DNA of 64,000 bases from an uncultured bacterium (GCA_947243845.1 CAMXIF010000012.1:1-64000), one strand, 5' to 3'; numbered from the stretch's first letter, positions 34,544-42,634 are shown. Notes: generated from the letters alone by a model not told the origin. A program made the numbers and translations.

Positions 34544-35053
34544 ATGATACTTGAAACAGAAAGATTATATTTGCGAGAAATGAACCAATCTGATTTTAAT
34601 TCCTTGTGTAAGATCCTACAGGATGAAGAAACAATGGTTGCTTATGAAGGCGCATTTAGTGACAGCGAAGCGCAGGAATGGCTGGATAGACAGATTTTTC
34701 GTTATCAACAATGGGGATTCGGCTTATGGGCAGTTATTCTAAAACAAACGAATGAAATGATAGGACAATGCGGATTGACCATGCAGCCGTGGAAAGATAA
34801 GGAAGTTCTTGAGATAGGTTATCTTTTCAATCGTTCATACTGGCACAAAGGGTACGCTATTGAAGCAGCAATGGCCTGCAAAAAATATGCTTTTGAAATA
34901 CTAGAGGCAGATGAAGTCTGTTCTATCATCAGAGATACAAATATTGCGTCCCAAAATGTAGCTATCAGAAATGGTATGACAATCGTGGATATATGGACAA
35001 AGCACTATAGAGGTGTTGATATGCCCCATCTTTGTTATACGGCATACCGTTGA
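34544..35053 (+). CDS. RimJ/RimL-type GNAT acetyltransferase
   Basis: 169 residues. ETERLYLREMNQSDFNSL is the typical start of the RimJ/RimL branch. IGYLFNRSYWHKGYAIEAAMACKKYAFE is the acetyl-CoA binding motif. DEVCSIIRDTNIASQNVAIRNGM is the late motif. The usual substrates of this branch are N-terminal amines of proteins or small molecules; the target here is unknown. A CGGAATTAGAGG leader precedes the ATG by 10 bases. Confidence 0.9.
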   Translation: MILETERLYLREMNQSDFNSLCKILQDEETMVAYEGAFSDSEAQEWLDRQIFRYQQWGFGLWAVILKQTNEMIGQCGLTMQPWKDKEVLEIGYLFNRSYWHKGYAIEAAMACKKYAFEILEADEVCSIIRDTNIASQNVAIRNGMTIVDIWTKHYRGVDMPHLCYTAYR

Positions 35054-35070
35054 TAAATCGGGAGTTGCGG

Positions 35071-35925
35071 GTGGGAATTAGAGAGGCAATATATTCAATG
35101 AAAAGACAGTTTATTCCGTTTTTAAGTGCATTACCGAGCGTTTTGTCAGGAAGCTTAATAATGTATATTTGCGGGACTTCAATCAATATTTACATACAAA
35201 ATATTATATACTTGATTTTGTTTAGCGCTTTAGCAGGTACCTATATTTCAAAAAAATTTGTTATCAAACAAAGCGTATGTTATTTAATAACTGTTATAAA
35301 TATTTTACTATTATTTAGTTCGTTAATTTTTAATGGAATATCAGGTGTCCATCGATGGGTTAATATTGGGCCAATTGCCTTAAACATAGCATTTATTGCA
35401 GTGCCGATTTTGTTGATTTGCATCTACATCTTTTCAAATAGTGGTCATTTACAGACTTGCTATAGTCTGATTTTGTCCATAGCTGTAATATTGTTTTTGC
35501 AGCCGGATGCATCTATGTTAACCGCTTTTTTTATGGCCCTAATCCCGTTTTATCGTTCAAATAGAAATAAGTTTTGGAAATATAGTTGGATTCTATTACT
35601 AATTTTATCAGGTGTTTCTTGGATAAGAACAGATACTCTTGAACCGGTCTCCTATGTAGAAGATATACTTATTATAGCAATAAATATCAGTTGGGGGTAT
35701 TTGTTTTGTTTCCTATTTTCGTTTGGGGTTTTGCTATGGCCCTTTTTCAAAAGGAATAATTGTAAGCAATACAGAGAAATATCCACAAGTTTAGGACTGT
35801 TTTTCTTGTGTCTCATTGTGAGTACTTTATTTGGGAATTTTCCAGTTCCTTTAATTGGCTATGGAATTTCTCCAATTATTGGTTATCTGGCATCCGTTTC
35901 CTATGTTGAAAAAAATAGAACATAA
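35071..35925 (+). CDS. Short SEDS (FtsW/RodA-like) membrane protein
   Basis: About 284 residues from GTG at 35071 (GGGAG six bases upstream); the TTG at 35032 overlaps the preceding gene. Around nine membrane helices are visible. Three blocks resemble SEDS glycosyltransferases: GVHRWVNIGPI (FtsW-like GxRRWxxxGP), LFLQPDASMLTAF (QPDLGTA-like), and FPVPLIGYGISPIIGYLASV (the LPFISYGGSS-like C-terminal block). The family is usually 370-420 residues, so several helices are missing, and the conserved tail glycines and serines are only partly kept. It may be a divergent or inactive lineage. The DNA is very AT-rich compared with the flanks, consistent with transfer. Confidence 0.6.
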   Translation: MGIREAIYSMKRQFIPFLSALPSVLSGSLIMYICGTSINIYIQNIIYLILFSALAGTYISKKFVIKQSVCYLITVINILLLFSSLIFNGISGVHRWVNIGPIALNIAFIAVPILLICIYIFSNSGHLQTCYSLILSIAVILFLQPDASMLTAFFMALIPFYRSNRNKFWKYSWILLLILSGVSWIRTDTLEPVSYVEDILIIAINISWGYLFCFLFSFGVLLWPFFKRNNCKQYREISTSLGLFFLCLIVSTLFGNFPVPLIGYGISPIIGYLASVSYVEKNRT

Positions 35926-35994
35926 TGTATAAAAATCTTTGCTCTAGTATTGCATGTATGGTACACAGTTTGCTTTTTGACGGGAAGATGTGCT

Positions 35995-36243
35995 ATGCTT
36001 AGCTCCTTAACGGACAAGGGAAGGTATATAAGCCTCTTCAACAATGGTTGGACTTAACTTTCATTTCGCTGGAATGAATGGAAGATCATTAGTCTTGAAG
36101 ATGGATACTCCTATTATGCCATTTCTATGGAGAATGGGTATGTTGTTTATGGAAGTGAACCGGATTTTGAAGAATGTAAAATAGCTGCTAAATTATCTGA
36201 GGATTTTATGACAAAAATTATGAAATGCGAGATTGCAATATAA
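35995..36243 (+). pseudogene. Interrupted small gene with in-frame TAA
   Basis: A frame starting ATG at 35995 reads 20 codons to TAA at 36055-36057 and continues open in the same frame for 61 more codons to TAA at 36241. The downstream half (RWNEWKIISLEDGYSYYAIS and onward) has protein-like composition. The parsimonious reading is a roughly 82-residue gene broken by a nonsense mutation. I do not recognise the family. Confidence 0.5.
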
Positions 36244-36311
36244 CAAGTTCTGATACAGGTAAGGGAATTTGGAGTAGCTATAGACACAGGCGATTTGAGA
36301 GGAGTATGAAA

Positions 36312-36923
36312 ATGTATTGTATATTAGTGACAGGTATTCCGGCAGCAGGAAAAAGCACTATGGCAGAAGTCATGTCAGAAAGGTTGGAACTGCCTGTTAT
36401 TTCAAAGGATACCATAAAAGAGTTGCTGTTTGACAATGTTGGTTTTCAGTCGAGAGCAGAAAAAGTAAAACTTGGAATTGCCAGTATGGAAATCATGTAT
36501 TATGTCGCAGCACGGCTTATGAAAGCAGGACAACCTTTTATCCTGGAGAATAATTTTGAATATTCGTCAGAACAGGGCATTAAAAATCTTATAGAAAAAT
36601 ATCAATATTCCGTATTGACCATTACCTTAACAGGCGATTACAAAGTTATCTACCAGCGTTTTCTGAAACGGGAAAGCAACCCTGACAGGCACAGGGGGCA
36701 TGTAGTGAATGACTGTTATCCGGAAACGAAAGAGCATCAGCTGAAAACTCTAAAAGCAAACCCTATTTCTTATGAAAACTTTGTTTGTGGAATAGAAACG
36801 AGGGGATTTGATGCTTTTTGTGCTGATGGCAGACAAATCAAAGTTGATACAACAGATTTTTCAAAAATACATATGGAAGAGTTATTTTTACAGATTGAGG
36901 CATGGAAGGAGGAAATCCCGTAA
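36312..36923 (+). CDS. P-loop kinase-like ATP-binding protein
   Basis: About 203 residues from ATG at 36312 (GAGAGGAG seven bases upstream; ATG at 36306 is also possible). The Walker A motif is TGIPAAGKST at the N-terminus. It is followed by LELPVISKDTIKE, the DNA/nucleotide-kinase style strand 2, and a lid region KRESNPDRHRGH with arginines. The family of small zeta-toxin/gluconate-kinase-like proteins includes antibiotic phosphotransferases and nucleotide kinases. The substrate is unknown. Confidence 0.8.
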   Translation: MYCILVTGIPAAGKSTMAEVMSERLELPVISKDTIKELLFDNVGFQSRAEKVKLGIASMEIMYYVAARLMKAGQPFILENNFEYSSEQGIKNLIEKYQYSVLTITLTGDYKVIYQRFLKRESNPDRHRGHVVNDCYPETKEHQLKTLKANPISYENFVCGIETRGFDAFCADGRQIKVDTTDFSKIHMEELFLQIEAWKEEIP

Positions 36924-36956
36924 ATTTTGTGTTATAATGTTTTATGTGATTTTGTT

Positions 36957-37010
36957 GTCTACGCTCCGCTTCGGTCGGTACAGAGCAGATGTCCACTGGA
37001 CATCTTGTGC
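36957..37010. repeat. Palindromic intergenic element
   Basis: A perfect 9+1+9 palindrome, AGATGTCCA-C-TGGACATCT (36987-37005), follows a GC-rich GCTCCGCTTCGG...GAGC hairpin (36963-36986). GC-rich sequence stands out in the AT-rich island. It resembles dispersed extragenic palindromes; only one copy was found in the window. Confidence 0.5.
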
Positions 37011-37136
37011 CTTCATTTTCCACGATTAAGGTTCGTAATGCCCTGTGGGTAGATATCATACAAGGGAAACTTTAAGGGAAAGTTCACCTGCGATAAATTT
37101 AGTGTTTTCATAATCGGAATTTGTGAGGAAAAACAT

Positions 37137-37634
37137 ATGATTAGAATAAGACCGTATAAAGTTTCGGATGTAGATACGATATTATCGTGGTGTCAAGATG
37201 AAAAAGCATTTTATCAATGGACAGCAGGTATACTCGGTAATTACCCTATAACACAAAAAGAATTTTGTTTTGTTGATTCTTTAATGCCGTTTACTGCATT
37301 TGATGAAACAGGAACTGTTGGCTTTTTTACATTAAGGAACCCTGATGAGTCATTGGATGAATTACGCTTTGGATTTGTTATCGTAAATCCTCACAAGAGA
37401 GGAAAAGGCTATGGAAAAGCTATGCTTCAGCTGGGGCTAAAATTTGCATTTGAAATATATGGAGCCCAAAAAGTATCATTGGGTGTTTTTGAGAATAACC
37501 TTCCAGCTTATTACTGTTATAAAGCAGTCGGTTTTAACGAAATAGTTCTTGATACAACAGAAAAATATTGTATTCTTGGGAAGGAATGGAAGTGCATAGA
37601 AATGAATTTGCAGAAGAAACGGGGGAAGGTATAA
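37137..37634 (+). CDS. GNAT family N-acetyltransferase
   Basis: 165 residues. It opens with IRIRPYKVSDVDTILSWCQDEKAFYQW, a RimJ/RimL-like start. LRFGFVIVNPHKRGKGYGKAMLQLGLKFAFE is the acetyl-CoA binding motif with the RGKGYG loop. VFENNLPAYYCYKAVGF is the late motif. A CGGAATTTGTGAGG leader lies just upstream. It abuts the next gene: the TAA is followed directly by ATG at 37635. The acceptor is unknown. Confidence 0.9.
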   Translation: MIRIRPYKVSDVDTILSWCQDEKAFYQWTAGILGNYPITQKEFCFVDSLMPFTAFDETGTVGFFTLRNPDESLDELRFGFVIVNPHKRGKGYGKAMLQLGLKFAFEIYGAQKVSLGVFENNLPAYYCYKAVGFNEIVLDTTEKYCILGKEWKCIEMNLQKKRGKV

Positions 37635-38147
37635 ATGGTTCTAATGATTGATACAACAACAGAACATATAGGAAAAGTAATAGCAGAAGAACTGATTCGC
37701 AGTGGTGATCATGCAGCCGGCTTTGAGCTGATTGACACCACTGGGATGCACATTTCACACTGTATTGGATGTAATTATTGTTGGCTGAAAACGCCGGGGA
37801 GATGTGCTATTCAGGACGATTATGAGCCAATCTTGAGAAAAATAAGCAAAGCTGACCAGGTTTGGCTGGTCTCGGATACGCACTTCGGATTTGTTTCCTG
37901 GCAAACCAAAAACATTGTAGATAGAATTATGCCGCTTGTCACCATGTATCTGCAATTCAAAGACGGGCAGATGCGTCATGTAATGCGCTATGATCACCAA
38001 CCGGATATTGGGATTATCTATACCGGAGACGGCGACCAGGCATATCTTGAACGGTGGTGTCAGCGTACTACGCTGAATATAGGGAGCCGTTCACTGGGAG
38101 TCTTTTCTGAAAGCAAAAGAAGGGAGGCGGTTTCATGCATGTTGTAA
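37635..38147 (+). CDS. Flavodoxin-like NAD(P)H-dependent oxidoreductase (partial N-terminus)
   Basis: 170 residues. The region GCNYCWLKTPGRCAIQDDYEPILRKISKADQVWLVS is characteristic of NADPH-dependent FMN reductase-like proteins. The first strand and phosphate-binding N-G-S-P loop seen in the following gene is absent here (VLMIDTTTEHIGKVIAEEL), so FMN binding may be altered. GGGGAAGG precedes the ATG. It overlaps the next flavodoxin-like gene by 13 bases, so the pair may form a heteromer or be a split duplicate. Confidence 0.75.
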   Translation: MVLMIDTTTEHIGKVIAEELIRSGDHAAGFELIDTTGMHISHCIGCNYCWLKTPGRCAIQDDYEPILRKISKADQVWLVSDTHFGFVSWQTKNIVDRIMPLVTMYLQFKDGQMRHVMRYDHQPDIGIIYTGDGDQAYLERWCQRTTLNIGSRSLGVFSESKRREAVSCML

Positions 38148-38788
38148 TTATCAATGGAAGTCCACGGGTACAGAAATACAGCAACACGGAGAAAATCATG
38201 GCTGCCTTTGCAAAAGGACTGTCAGAAAAAGGAAGTACCTTTGAAACATATGCAATTTCCGATCGAAAAACATGGGACATCATTCGTGATGCTTATATAA
38301 AAAACGATGAAATCCTCATTGCACTGCCGTTATATGTAGAGTGCGTGCCTGGGCTTCTTTTGGAATTTTTAGAAACTTTTCCTCAAAAGGATGAGCATAC
38401 AAGACTTTCCTTTCTTTTGCAAAGCGGCTTTGCGGAGGGATGCCAGCTTCGCTGCGGCGAGGAATTTCTGGCAAAATTACCAGAATATTTGGGCGTTCGC
38501 TATGGCGGTTGTTTGGTTAAAGGGGGTAATTTTGGCATCCGATTTTTGGGTGAAGAGCAACAGGAGCGGGTCACAAAACCGTATCAGGCGATGGGTGAAC
38601 TATTTACAGAGGGAGACGGCTTCTTCCGTGAGGAAGCTAAAAAATTTACCGGCCCGGAATATTTTCCGCTTCCTATGCGTCTGATGATGGGATTGATATT
38701 CAAAACCCTTGCGAAAAGGGAATTTCAGAAGACGGCAGCATCGTTGGGGTGCAGTGTGCCGCTTGATGAAAAAGTCTGGGAAACTTAA
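38135..38788 (+). CDS. Flavodoxin-like NAD(P)H-dependent oxidoreductase
   Basis: 217 residues. VVIINGSPRVQKYSNTEKIMAAFAKGL is the FMN phosphate loop. EILIALPLYVECVPGLLLEFLETF is the second flavin-contact region, in place of the usual LYWYxxP motif. The C-terminus (LPMRLMMGLIFKTLAKREFQ) is a longer helical extension. It is a soluble flavoprotein reductase of unknown substrate. It overlaps the previous gene, so expression is coupled. Confidence 0.82.
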   Translation: MHVVIINGSPRVQKYSNTEKIMAAFAKGLSEKGSTFETYAISDRKTWDIIRDAYIKNDEILIALPLYVECVPGLLLEFLETFPQKDEHTRLSFLLQSGFAEGCQLRCGEEFLAKLPEYLGVRYGGCLVKGGNFGIRFLGEEQQERVTKPYQAMGELFTEGDGFFREEAKKFTGPEYFPLPMRLMMGLIFKTLAKREFQKTAASLGCSVPLDEKVWET

Positions 38789-38926
38789 ATGATAATAGCT
38801 GTACTGATTATATCTTTTTTCATTGGAACAGGATTTGAAGTCTATTTCAATCGTCCTTAAGGTGGATATGAACTTGTTCTGAAGAAGGATTATGGAACTG
38901 GTGAATGGGAATGTCCAACTGATTAA
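38789..38926 (+). pseudogene. Interrupted small membrane-protein gene with in-frame TAA
   Basis: ATG at 38789 reads a hydrophobic 23-residue segment (IIAVLIISFFIGTGFEVYF) to TAA at 38858-38860. The same frame then continues 21 codons to TAA at 38924-38926. The joined product would be a roughly 45-residue single-helix protein. It is the second example of this kind in the island. Confidence 0.45.
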
Positions 38927-38947
38927 ATCGGGATTTACGGAGGCATT

Positions 38948-39127
38948 ATGATAAAAAGGGTAGCTTTGACACTAAGTGTAGTATTCATCATTTTAACATT
39001 GACCGGGGCTATATATGTTCTTACTAATGGCGGGAAGGCTAATGCTGGATACGCCTGTATACCGATGGTTTTTACATTGATTTCCCTTTCTGTTTATCGA
39101 AAATACAAACAATCTGAAAAGTCTTGA
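38948..39127 (+). CDS. Small two-helix membrane protein, 59 residues
   Basis: ATG at 38948 follows CGGGATTTACGGAGGCATT, one of the recurrent island leaders, with GGAGG five bases away. The product has two hydrophobic segments (VALTLSVVFIILTLTGAIYVL and a second one ending LISLSVY) separated by a short glycine/asparagine loop, and a basic C-terminus. It is too short for most gene callers. Function is unknown; the good ribosome site argues that it is expressed. Confidence 0.65.
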   Translation: MIKRVALTLSVVFIILTLTGAIYVLTNGGKANAGYACIPMVFTLISLSVYRKYKQSEKS

Positions 39128-39144
39128 TTTGTGGAGGTATTGCA

Positions 39145-39738
39145 ATGAATTCACGTATAGAAAAGCAATTAGCGTTTGCCTTAGAAATAGACAAGGCAAA
39201 AAATATCTTCAGACAAACGCATCTGTCTGGTAACGGCAGGAACGAAAATGACGCTGAACATTCCTGGCATATGGCGGTAATGGCATATCTATTCAGGGAA
39301 TATGCAAACGAAAAAGTAGATATTGCAAAGGTAATGCTTATGTGTCTGCTTCATGATATCGTGGAAATTGATGCAGGAGATACGTATGCTTATGATGCAG
39401 AAAGTCTGCTAACACAAAAAGCCAGGGAAGATGCCGCAAAAGAACGTATATTTTCGATTCTTCCCGAAGACCAGAGACAGGAACTTATTGCCTTGTTTGA
39501 TGAGTTTGAGGCATATGAGACGGCGGAATCCAAGTTCGCACATGCGATGGATAACTTCCAGCCCCTCATTTTAAATAACAGTAATGATGGCGGCGATTGG
39601 CGGGAACATGATGTTACGGCAAAGCAGGTATATACAAGACAGGGTAAAACAAAACTAGGTTCGGAAAAGATATTTGAAGTAACAGAGCAGATCATTCAGG
39701 CTCATATACAAAAAGGCAATTTGAAATCCGAATTGTGA
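39145..39738 (+). CDS. HD domain hydrolase (YfbR-like)
   Basis: 197 residues from ATG at 39145 (GGAGG seven bases upstream). NDAEHSWHMAVMAYLF provides the first metal ligands, CLLHDIVEIDAGDTYAYD the HD doublet and following Asp, and the C-terminal part has KFAHAMDNFQPLILN. This is the pattern of YfbR/HDDC2-type 5'-deoxynucleotidases. It probably hydrolyses nucleoside monophosphates in the cytoplasm. Its stop overlaps the GTG of the next gene. Confidence 0.85.
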   Translation: MNSRIEKQLAFALEIDKAKNIFRQTHLSGNGRNENDAEHSWHMAVMAYLFREYANEKVDIAKVMLMCLLHDIVEIDAGDTYAYDAESLLTQKAREDAAKERIFSILPEDQRQELIALFDEFEAYETAESKFAHAMDNFQPLILNNSNDGGDWREHDVTAKQVYTRQGKTKLGSEKIFEVTEQIIQAHIQKGNLKSEL

Positions 39739-40058
39739 GGGACATCATATTTGACTTATACTTTTTTATAATGTTGATCTGTTGGGGGATGTGTGTGATA
39801 TGCAGTTTGAATGGAGTGACGTTGAATGATAATTATTTGCTGTATGTTCCCTATCTGTTAGGCGGTTGGTCACCCACAATTGCTTCCTTTCTATCATTAA
39901 AGAAAAGTGTATTATTTCATTGTATTGTGAATTCTTTGTCGGGAATTTATGTAATTAACGATAATATTTGGGGGAATGTCATAACAACAATACTTTTGAT
40001 CTTATGCTCTTATATTTTTATAAAAGGCAATGAAAGAGTAAATGGTTTTTTCAATTAA
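39735..40058 (+). CDS. Small membrane protein, likely fragment of a CPBP family protease
   Basis: 107 residues, GTG start overlapping the preceding stop (GTGA). Three or four hydrophobic segments are visible. LLGGWSPTIASFLSLKK matches the N-terminal block of CPBP intramembrane metalloproteases (CAAX protease-like), but the catalytic EExxxR and later His motifs are absent because the protein is less than half the usual length. It may therefore be a 5' remnant or an independent small membrane protein. Confidence 0.55.
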   Translation: MRDIIFDLYFFIMLICWGMCVICSLNGVTLNDNYLLYVPYLLGGWSPTIASFLSLKKSVLFHCIVNSLSGIYVINDNIWGNVITTILLILCSYIFIKGNERVNGFFN

Positions 40059-40081
40059 GTATTTGACGGAGGAGATAATCT

Positions 40082-40321
40082 ATGATTACTGTTTTCAATC
40101 GAAGAGAACTGATTGTGACAATGGATATGAAGCGGCAGGCGGATATCCGTAATATTCTGTCTGATAACTATATTGACTATGTTGTAAAAACAACCAACCT
40201 CCAGAGCGCATCAGCAAGGAGTCATACTGGCAGCTTTGGAATCGATCAGGATTATTCGTGTGAATATAAAATATTTGTTCATAAGAAAGACTATGGGAAA
40301 GCGGAGGCTCTGATTAGATAA
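40082..40321 (+). CDS. Small protein of unknown function (DUF2007-like)
   Basis: 79 residues. An alternating strand/helix pattern is seen: a helix with KRQADIRNILSDNYIDYVVK, a short glycine/serine loop, then a strand pair EYKIFVHKKDYGKAEALI. This is reminiscent of DUF2007-type small ferredoxin-like proteins, but the similarity is weak. GACGGAGGAGATAATCT precedes the ATG. Similar short proteins are common in Lachnospiraceae accessory regions. Confidence 0.6.
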   Translation: MITVFNRRELIVTMDMKRQADIRNILSDNYIDYVVKTTNLQSASARSHTGSFGIDQDYSCEYKIFVHKKDYGKAEALIR

Positions 40322-40368
40322 AGCGGAATTTGGAAGGCTAAGCAGATTAAGGAGAGATAGAAATAAAT

Positions 40369-40626
40369 ATGTCAGAATTAACATCCATGATGAATATTGG
40401 TAAAGAAATGGAAAGAAAACTAATATCTGTTGGTATTGAATCTTCTGAGAAACTGATTGAGGTAGGTGCAAAAGATGCATTTTTTAAGCTAAAGCAGAAA
40501 TATCCAAATGTGTGTCTGGTGCATTTATATACATTAGAGGGAGCAATTCATGATACAGAATATAACAGACTTTCAGAAGATACAAAAAAGGAACTGAAAG
40601 AATTTAGTGATTTTTTAAAAAAATAA
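40369..40626 (+). CDS. TfoX C-terminal domain protein
   Basis: 85 residues. SELTSMMNIGKEMERKLISVGIESSEKLIEVGAKDAFFKLKQKYPNVC matches the stand-alone TfoX/Sxy C-terminal domain, a helix-hairpin-helix-like fold. In gammaproteobacteria the full TfoX regulates competence; the isolated domain in Firmicutes has no proven role. It follows AAGGAGAGATAGAAATAAAT. It is cytoplasmic and probably monocistronic. Confidence 0.85.
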   Translation: MSELTSMMNIGKEMERKLISVGIESSEKLIEVGAKDAFFKLKQKYPNVCLVHLYTLEGAIHDTEYNRLSEDTKKELKEFSDFLKK

Positions 40627-40784
40627 CAGCAATGTAAATTTGCAGGTTGAAAAAGGAGCATGGTTAAGCGAATTGACATGACCCGGCGTGCCTTAGCTGC
40701 TTCCACAATGACCGGTTAATCATACAACTGCTTGTTTGCGGGCAACGGAACAGAGTGAAAGTTGGGATTTGGAGGAAATTTTAA

Positions 40785-41450
40785 ATGTTTCACTTTATAC
40801 CAGGCGAGATTGATTTTTCAAATGAAGAAACGTATAATCAGATACAAAATCAACTCAGTTTAGCACTCCAAAGTATTTTAAACAGCGAAAAATACACATT
40901 TGAACAGTTGGAAAAGCTGTTGTTTTATACGCAATCATGGATAGAGCCGTTTGTCTCTCAAATATTAGATTTTGATAGTTTAACCCCTTTTTCTGAATTG
41001 AAAAATGGATTTGAGTATGTGAAGAAGCATTGGGAAATGTCTGCCGAAAGGCCATATCCCCAATTGAAAGTTTATTGTGAGATGTGTAATCAAATCGCAT
41101 GTATTGCTGACAGCCATGATGACCCTGAATATCTTGCTTCTATACACTTTTCAAAAGAAGTGTATGATTTGTTAAGTGAAGCATATTTTTCTGAGCTTCA
41201 AGAAAAGGATAGTATATCTCATACGATCGCTCATTATAGCTACTCCATTTTTGAAGTTTATTACTATTTTATGAATTACTTTGTTGCCATTAGCGATAAA
41301 TCTCATATCATTGACAGGTGTATTGTACAAATTGAGAATATTCTTTTTAATATTTTGTGGCGGCTTGACAGCGATTTAGAAAATAATGCAGAAACCTCAT
41401 ATTTTTTGAAATTTGTTCATGAGCTTTCCTCCCATTTATCGGGAAGCTAA
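40785..41450 (+). CDS. Helical protein of unknown function
   Basis: 221 residues, mostly alpha-helical and acidic, rich in Phe and Tyr, with no signal peptide or membrane segment. A TGGGATTTGGAGG leader precedes ATG by nine bases. No catalytic motif is recognisable. The island context (SUKH, GNAT, P-loop genes) would fit an immunity or stress-related protein, but nothing in the sequence shows it. Confidence 0.65.
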   Translation: MFHFIPGEIDFSNEETYNQIQNQLSLALQSILNSEKYTFEQLEKLLFYTQSWIEPFVSQILDFDSLTPFSELKNGFEYVKKHWEMSAERPYPQLKVYCEMCNQIACIADSHDDPEYLASIHFSKEVYDLLSEAYFSELQEKDSISHTIAHYSYSIFEVYYYFMNYFVAISDKSHIIDRCIVQIENILFNILWRLDSDLENNAETSYFLKFVHELSSHLSGS

Positions 41451-41487
41451 ACTGGGCAAAAATCGGGATTTAGAGGAGTGATTTATA

Positions 41488-42153
41488 TTGAAAATTGAGA
41501 ACAATATTCTAAGATACTATCTCAAAAATGTATATTTCATTACGGGTACAGCTTACGCCGGAAAGTCAACAACAGTAAAAATGCTTGCGAATCGGTATGA
41601 TATGATTTTTTGTGGAGAAAACTATCATAGTACAATATCGGATATTGTGGCCACACCCGATATGCAGCCTGATATTTGTTTTACCAAAAACCTTACTGAT
41701 TGGAAAGATTTTGTGCTTCGTTCTCCCGAAGAATATGAACGATGGATATATAGCACAGGAAGGGAAGCGGCGGAGTTTGAGATAGCTGAACTTATATCAA
41801 CAGCAAGAGATAGAAAGGTGATAGCAGATACCAATATCCCCATTGATATACTGAAAGAAATTTCCGATTATAATCGAGTTGCTGTTATGCTTTCGCCGCA
41901 ATCCATGAGTGTTGAGCGTTTCTTTGACCGAAGCGACCCCGATAAACGGTTTATCCTTAATGTTATCGAAAGCTGTGATAACTCCGAAGCCGTTATGGAG
42001 AATTACAAGCGTGGTCTTGCGCTTATTAACAGTCAAAAGCACTATGATGAATATGCAAACAGCGGGTTTTTTACTGTTGTTAGACAAGATAATGGAAGAG
42101 ATACCAGAGAAGAGGTATGCGATGTAATTGCAAAACATTTTGGATTAATTTAG
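41488..42153 (+). CDS. P-loop kinase-like protein
   Basis: 221 residues, TTG start with GGAG nine bases upstream. The Walker A sequence is GTAYAGKSTT near residues 20-29. A second strand ends in VIADTNIP, and an arginine-containing lid (ERFFDRSDPDKRF) follows, typical of small-molecule kinases and shikimate-kinase-like folds. It is a different subfamily from the kinase at 36312. It is preceded by the recurrent CGGGATTTAGAGG motif. The substrate is unknown. Confidence 0.78.
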   Translation: MKIENNILRYYLKNVYFITGTAYAGKSTTVKMLANRYDMIFCGENYHSTISDIVATPDMQPDICFTKNLTDWKDFVLRSPEEYERWIYSTGREAAEFEIAELISTARDRKVIADTNIPIDILKEISDYNRVAVMLSPQSMSVERFFDRSDPDKRFILNVIESCDNSEAVMENYKRGLALINSQKHYDEYANSGFFTVVRQDNGRDTREEVCDVIAKHFGLI

Positions 42154-42210
42154 CAGACTTCGGTTTGTATTACGACACATAAGCAGAAGAATTTAAGGAG
42201 GTACATAAGC

Positions 42211-42543
42211 ATGAAAGATATGATTGCGTATTGCGGTCTGGACTGTGAAAAATGCGATGCTTACCTTGCGACAATCCATGATGATCAAGCACTGCGTGAA
42301 AAGACTGCAAAATTATGGGCGGAGTTAAATGATGCGCCCATTCTGCCTGAACATATCAATTGTGAGGGTTGTCGTCTGGATGGAGTTAAAACGGTATATT
42401 GTGAGAGCCTTTGCGGTATACGTCAATGTGCGTTGAAAAAAGGTATGATGACATGCGGTGACTGTCCAGATATAGAAACGTGTCAGGATGTTGGAGCGGT
42501 TATCTCGAATGATCCGGACGCTCTGAAAAACCTGAAAGGATAA
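42211..42543 (+). CDS. DUF3795 cysteine-rich protein
   Basis: 110 residues. YCGLDCEKCDAYLAT, CEGCRLDG, CESLCGIRQCALKKGMMTCGDCPDIETC give about ten cysteines in the DUF3795 pattern, likely to hold zinc or an iron-sulfur cluster. AAGGAGGTACATAAGC precedes the ATG. The function of the family is unknown. A remnant with its own iron-sulfur motif follows it. Confidence 0.88.
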   Translation: MKDMIAYCGLDCEKCDAYLATIHDDQALREKTAKLWAELNDAPILPEHINCEGCRLDGVKTVYCESLCGIRQCALKKGMMTCGDCPDIETCQDVGAVISNDPDALKNLKG

Positions 42544-42544
42544 A

Positions 42545-42634
42545 AATAAAGAACCGGTTTGTGATCATTGTAACTTATGCGTAGGTGTTTGTTCTGTAAA
42601 GTCCTTGGAGATGACGAAGAAAAACAGACATTAG
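42545..42634 (+). pseudogene. Remnant carrying a 4Fe-4S motif
   Basis: An open segment without a start codon reads EPVCDHCNLCVGVCSVKS and ends at TAG 42632-42634. C-x2-C-x2-C-x3-C is the classical 4Fe-4S ligand spacing. It looks like the tail or middle of a ferredoxin-like gene left behind in the island. Confidence 0.5.

Noticed and set aside
35995-38926. TAA recoding or alternative genetic code
   Set aside because: All intact genes end normally with TAA, TAG or TGA; two isolated interruptions fit gene decay better.
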